Source: Bacteroidia bacterium (lineage in GTDB: Bacteria; Bacteroidota; Bacteroidia; NS11-12g; UBA955). From it: a stretch of 5,655 nt of DNA. Below are positions 5,056 to 5,655 of this stretch, in pieces (position 1 is the first letter of the stretch; the number at the start of each line of letters is the position of its first letter). The DNA lies in the NCBI GenBank assembly GCA_023258655.1, contig JALQWO010000110.1, positions 1-5,655 of the forward strand, read 5' to 3'. Under the pieces are notes generated by a model. That model saw nothing but the letters and a program-made list of their open reading frames with translations. It had not been told where the DNA came from and made no database searches. A program made the position numbers and the translations under genes.

Positions 5056-5655
5056 TCACTGTCCTTTTGCCGCTTCTTGCGATTTGCGGGCGCGGGGATT
5101 CATGACCGTAAACCAAATTGGCACCAACAAACTTAGGACCATCATGCCGGGATAACCCGTTGGCATTTGGGGCGCTTCATCGATAGATTGGAGGGTTTGG
5201 TATTTTTTATTGGATTTGTAATGGTGATCGGAATGACGACTCAACTCGAATAAAATCAACCGGCCAACCACGTGGTTGCTGTTCCAAGAATGTTCGGGCT
5301 GAACGATTTCGTAAAACCCTGACGCCGTCTTTTTGCGCATCAAACCATAGTGTTCGATGTAATTGATGGTTTCCAAGAAAATTCCACCGATGAGGGCTGC
5401 AAGCCAAAAAGAGAAAGTAACCCAAGCGCCAAACAGGAGGTAGATGGTCAGCACAATGGCAAGCTGTATAAGTTGGAAGCGCAGCATTTCGTTGCGCCAC
5501 GACCACGGTGATAAAGCCTCGCGCCGAAGGCGCTCGGCTTCAATTTTCCAGGCCGACATCCAAGTTTGATACATCGAACGAAACCAAAATGTATACACCA
5601 TTTCATTCATTCGCGCCGTGGAAGGGTCTTCTGGTGTACCTACATGTTTGTGATG
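5056..5655 (-). CDS. alkB: AlkB-type membrane non-haem di-iron monooxygenase, C-terminal part (cut by right edge)
   Basis: Integral-membrane di-iron enzyme of the alkane 1-monooxygenase family, which hydroxylates the terminal carbon of alkanes or related chains using O2 and electrons from rubredoxin or ferredoxin. The 199 visible residues begin in the second histidine box (HHKHVGTPEDP, 1-11). Then come two membrane segments (about 60-95), the NYIEHYGL motif (98-105), HSWNSNH (122-128) and the third histidine box RHSDHH (140-145), followed by a YQ (152-153) and a last hydrophobic segment (about 170-186). The first histidine box lies off the window. The internal ATG at 5610 is not the start: the upstream in-frame sequence is conserved AlkB sequence. 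No rubredoxin domain is fused at the C-terminus, which ends normally. Related members can act on other apolar chains, so the exact substrate is open. No clear terminator follows the stop. Confidence 0.94.
   Translation of the reverse strand, partial: HHKHVGTPEDPSTARMNEMVYTFWFRSMYQTWMSAWKIEAERLRREALSPWSWRNEMLRFQLIQLAIVLTIYLLFGAWVTFSFWLAALIGGIFLETINYIEHYGLMRKKTASGFYEIVQPEHSWNSNHVVGRLILFELSRHSDHHYKSNKKYQTLQSIDEAPQMPTGYPGMMVLSLLVPIWFTVMNPRARKSQEAAKGQ

Noticed and set aside
5521..5533. GCGCC-GAA-GGCGC inverted repeat
   Set aside because: Only 5-bp arms, fully inside conserved alkB coding sequence; it is mentioned only for comparison with the stronger hairpins.
5056..5610. Complete 184-residue AlkB-like protein starting at ATG 5610
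   Set aside because: The reading frame continues upstream with HHKHVGTPEDP, a conserved AlkB segment, so the gene is truncated by the window edge and not short.
1..5655. CRISPR arrays, tRNA or rRNA genes, insertion sequences, prophage or defence genes
   Set aside because: No regularly spaced repeats, cloverleaf-like sequences, terminal inverted repeats or transposase-like products were seen on either strand.

Overview
The window looks like ordinary chromosome of an aerobic member of the Bacteroidota; the exact genus cannot be read from it. Three things point there. Copies of the Bacteroidota-type -7 promoter element (TAnnTTTG) sit just upstream of start codons, Shine-Dalgarno sequences are absent or weak, and the gene set is typical (lipoprotein cytochrome c/VCBS fusion, TMEM220-like protein, exported START-domain protein, AlkB-type monooxygenase). 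No RNA genes, mobile elements, CRISPR arrays or convincing intrinsic terminators were seen.

Layout. Bases 1-586 (minus) hold the N-terminal 195 residues of a tryptophan 2,3-dioxygenase, cut by the left edge. Bases 587-823 are a divergent control region: a minus-strand promoter with an approximately 135-nt structured leader for the dioxygenase, and a plus-strand -7 element for the next gene. Bases 824-3506 form a likely plus-strand operon of three genes: an HD-domain phosphohydrolase, a lipoprotein fusing a haem c motif (CSGCH) to calcium-binding VCBS/FG-GAP repeats, and a four-helix TMEM220-family membrane protein. The first gap contains a perfect 10-bp hairpin over the second gene's start codon; the second gap is 8 bp. 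Bases 3473-4324 (minus) encode a class I SAM-dependent methyltransferase whose 3' end overlaps the TMEM220-like gene by 34 bp. A very compact divergent promoter region separates it from an exported START-domain protein (4360-5037, plus). Bases 5056-5655 (minus) hold the C-terminal 199 residues of an AlkB-type alkane/fatty-acyl monooxygenase, cut by the right edge.

How the genes relate. Only the HD, cytochrome-VCBS and TMEM220 genes are arranged like a transcription unit. The tail-to-tail START and alkB genes could both deal with hydrophobic molecules, but nothing in the sequence links them mechanistically. Both edge genes encode O2-dependent enzymes, which fits an aerobe. I see no convincing undescribed multi-gene system. 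The most interesting items are the structured dioxygenase leader, the start-codon hairpin at 1526-1548, the apparently leaderless or nearly leaderless starts, and the uncharacterised cytochrome-propeller lipoprotein with its TMEM220 neighbour.
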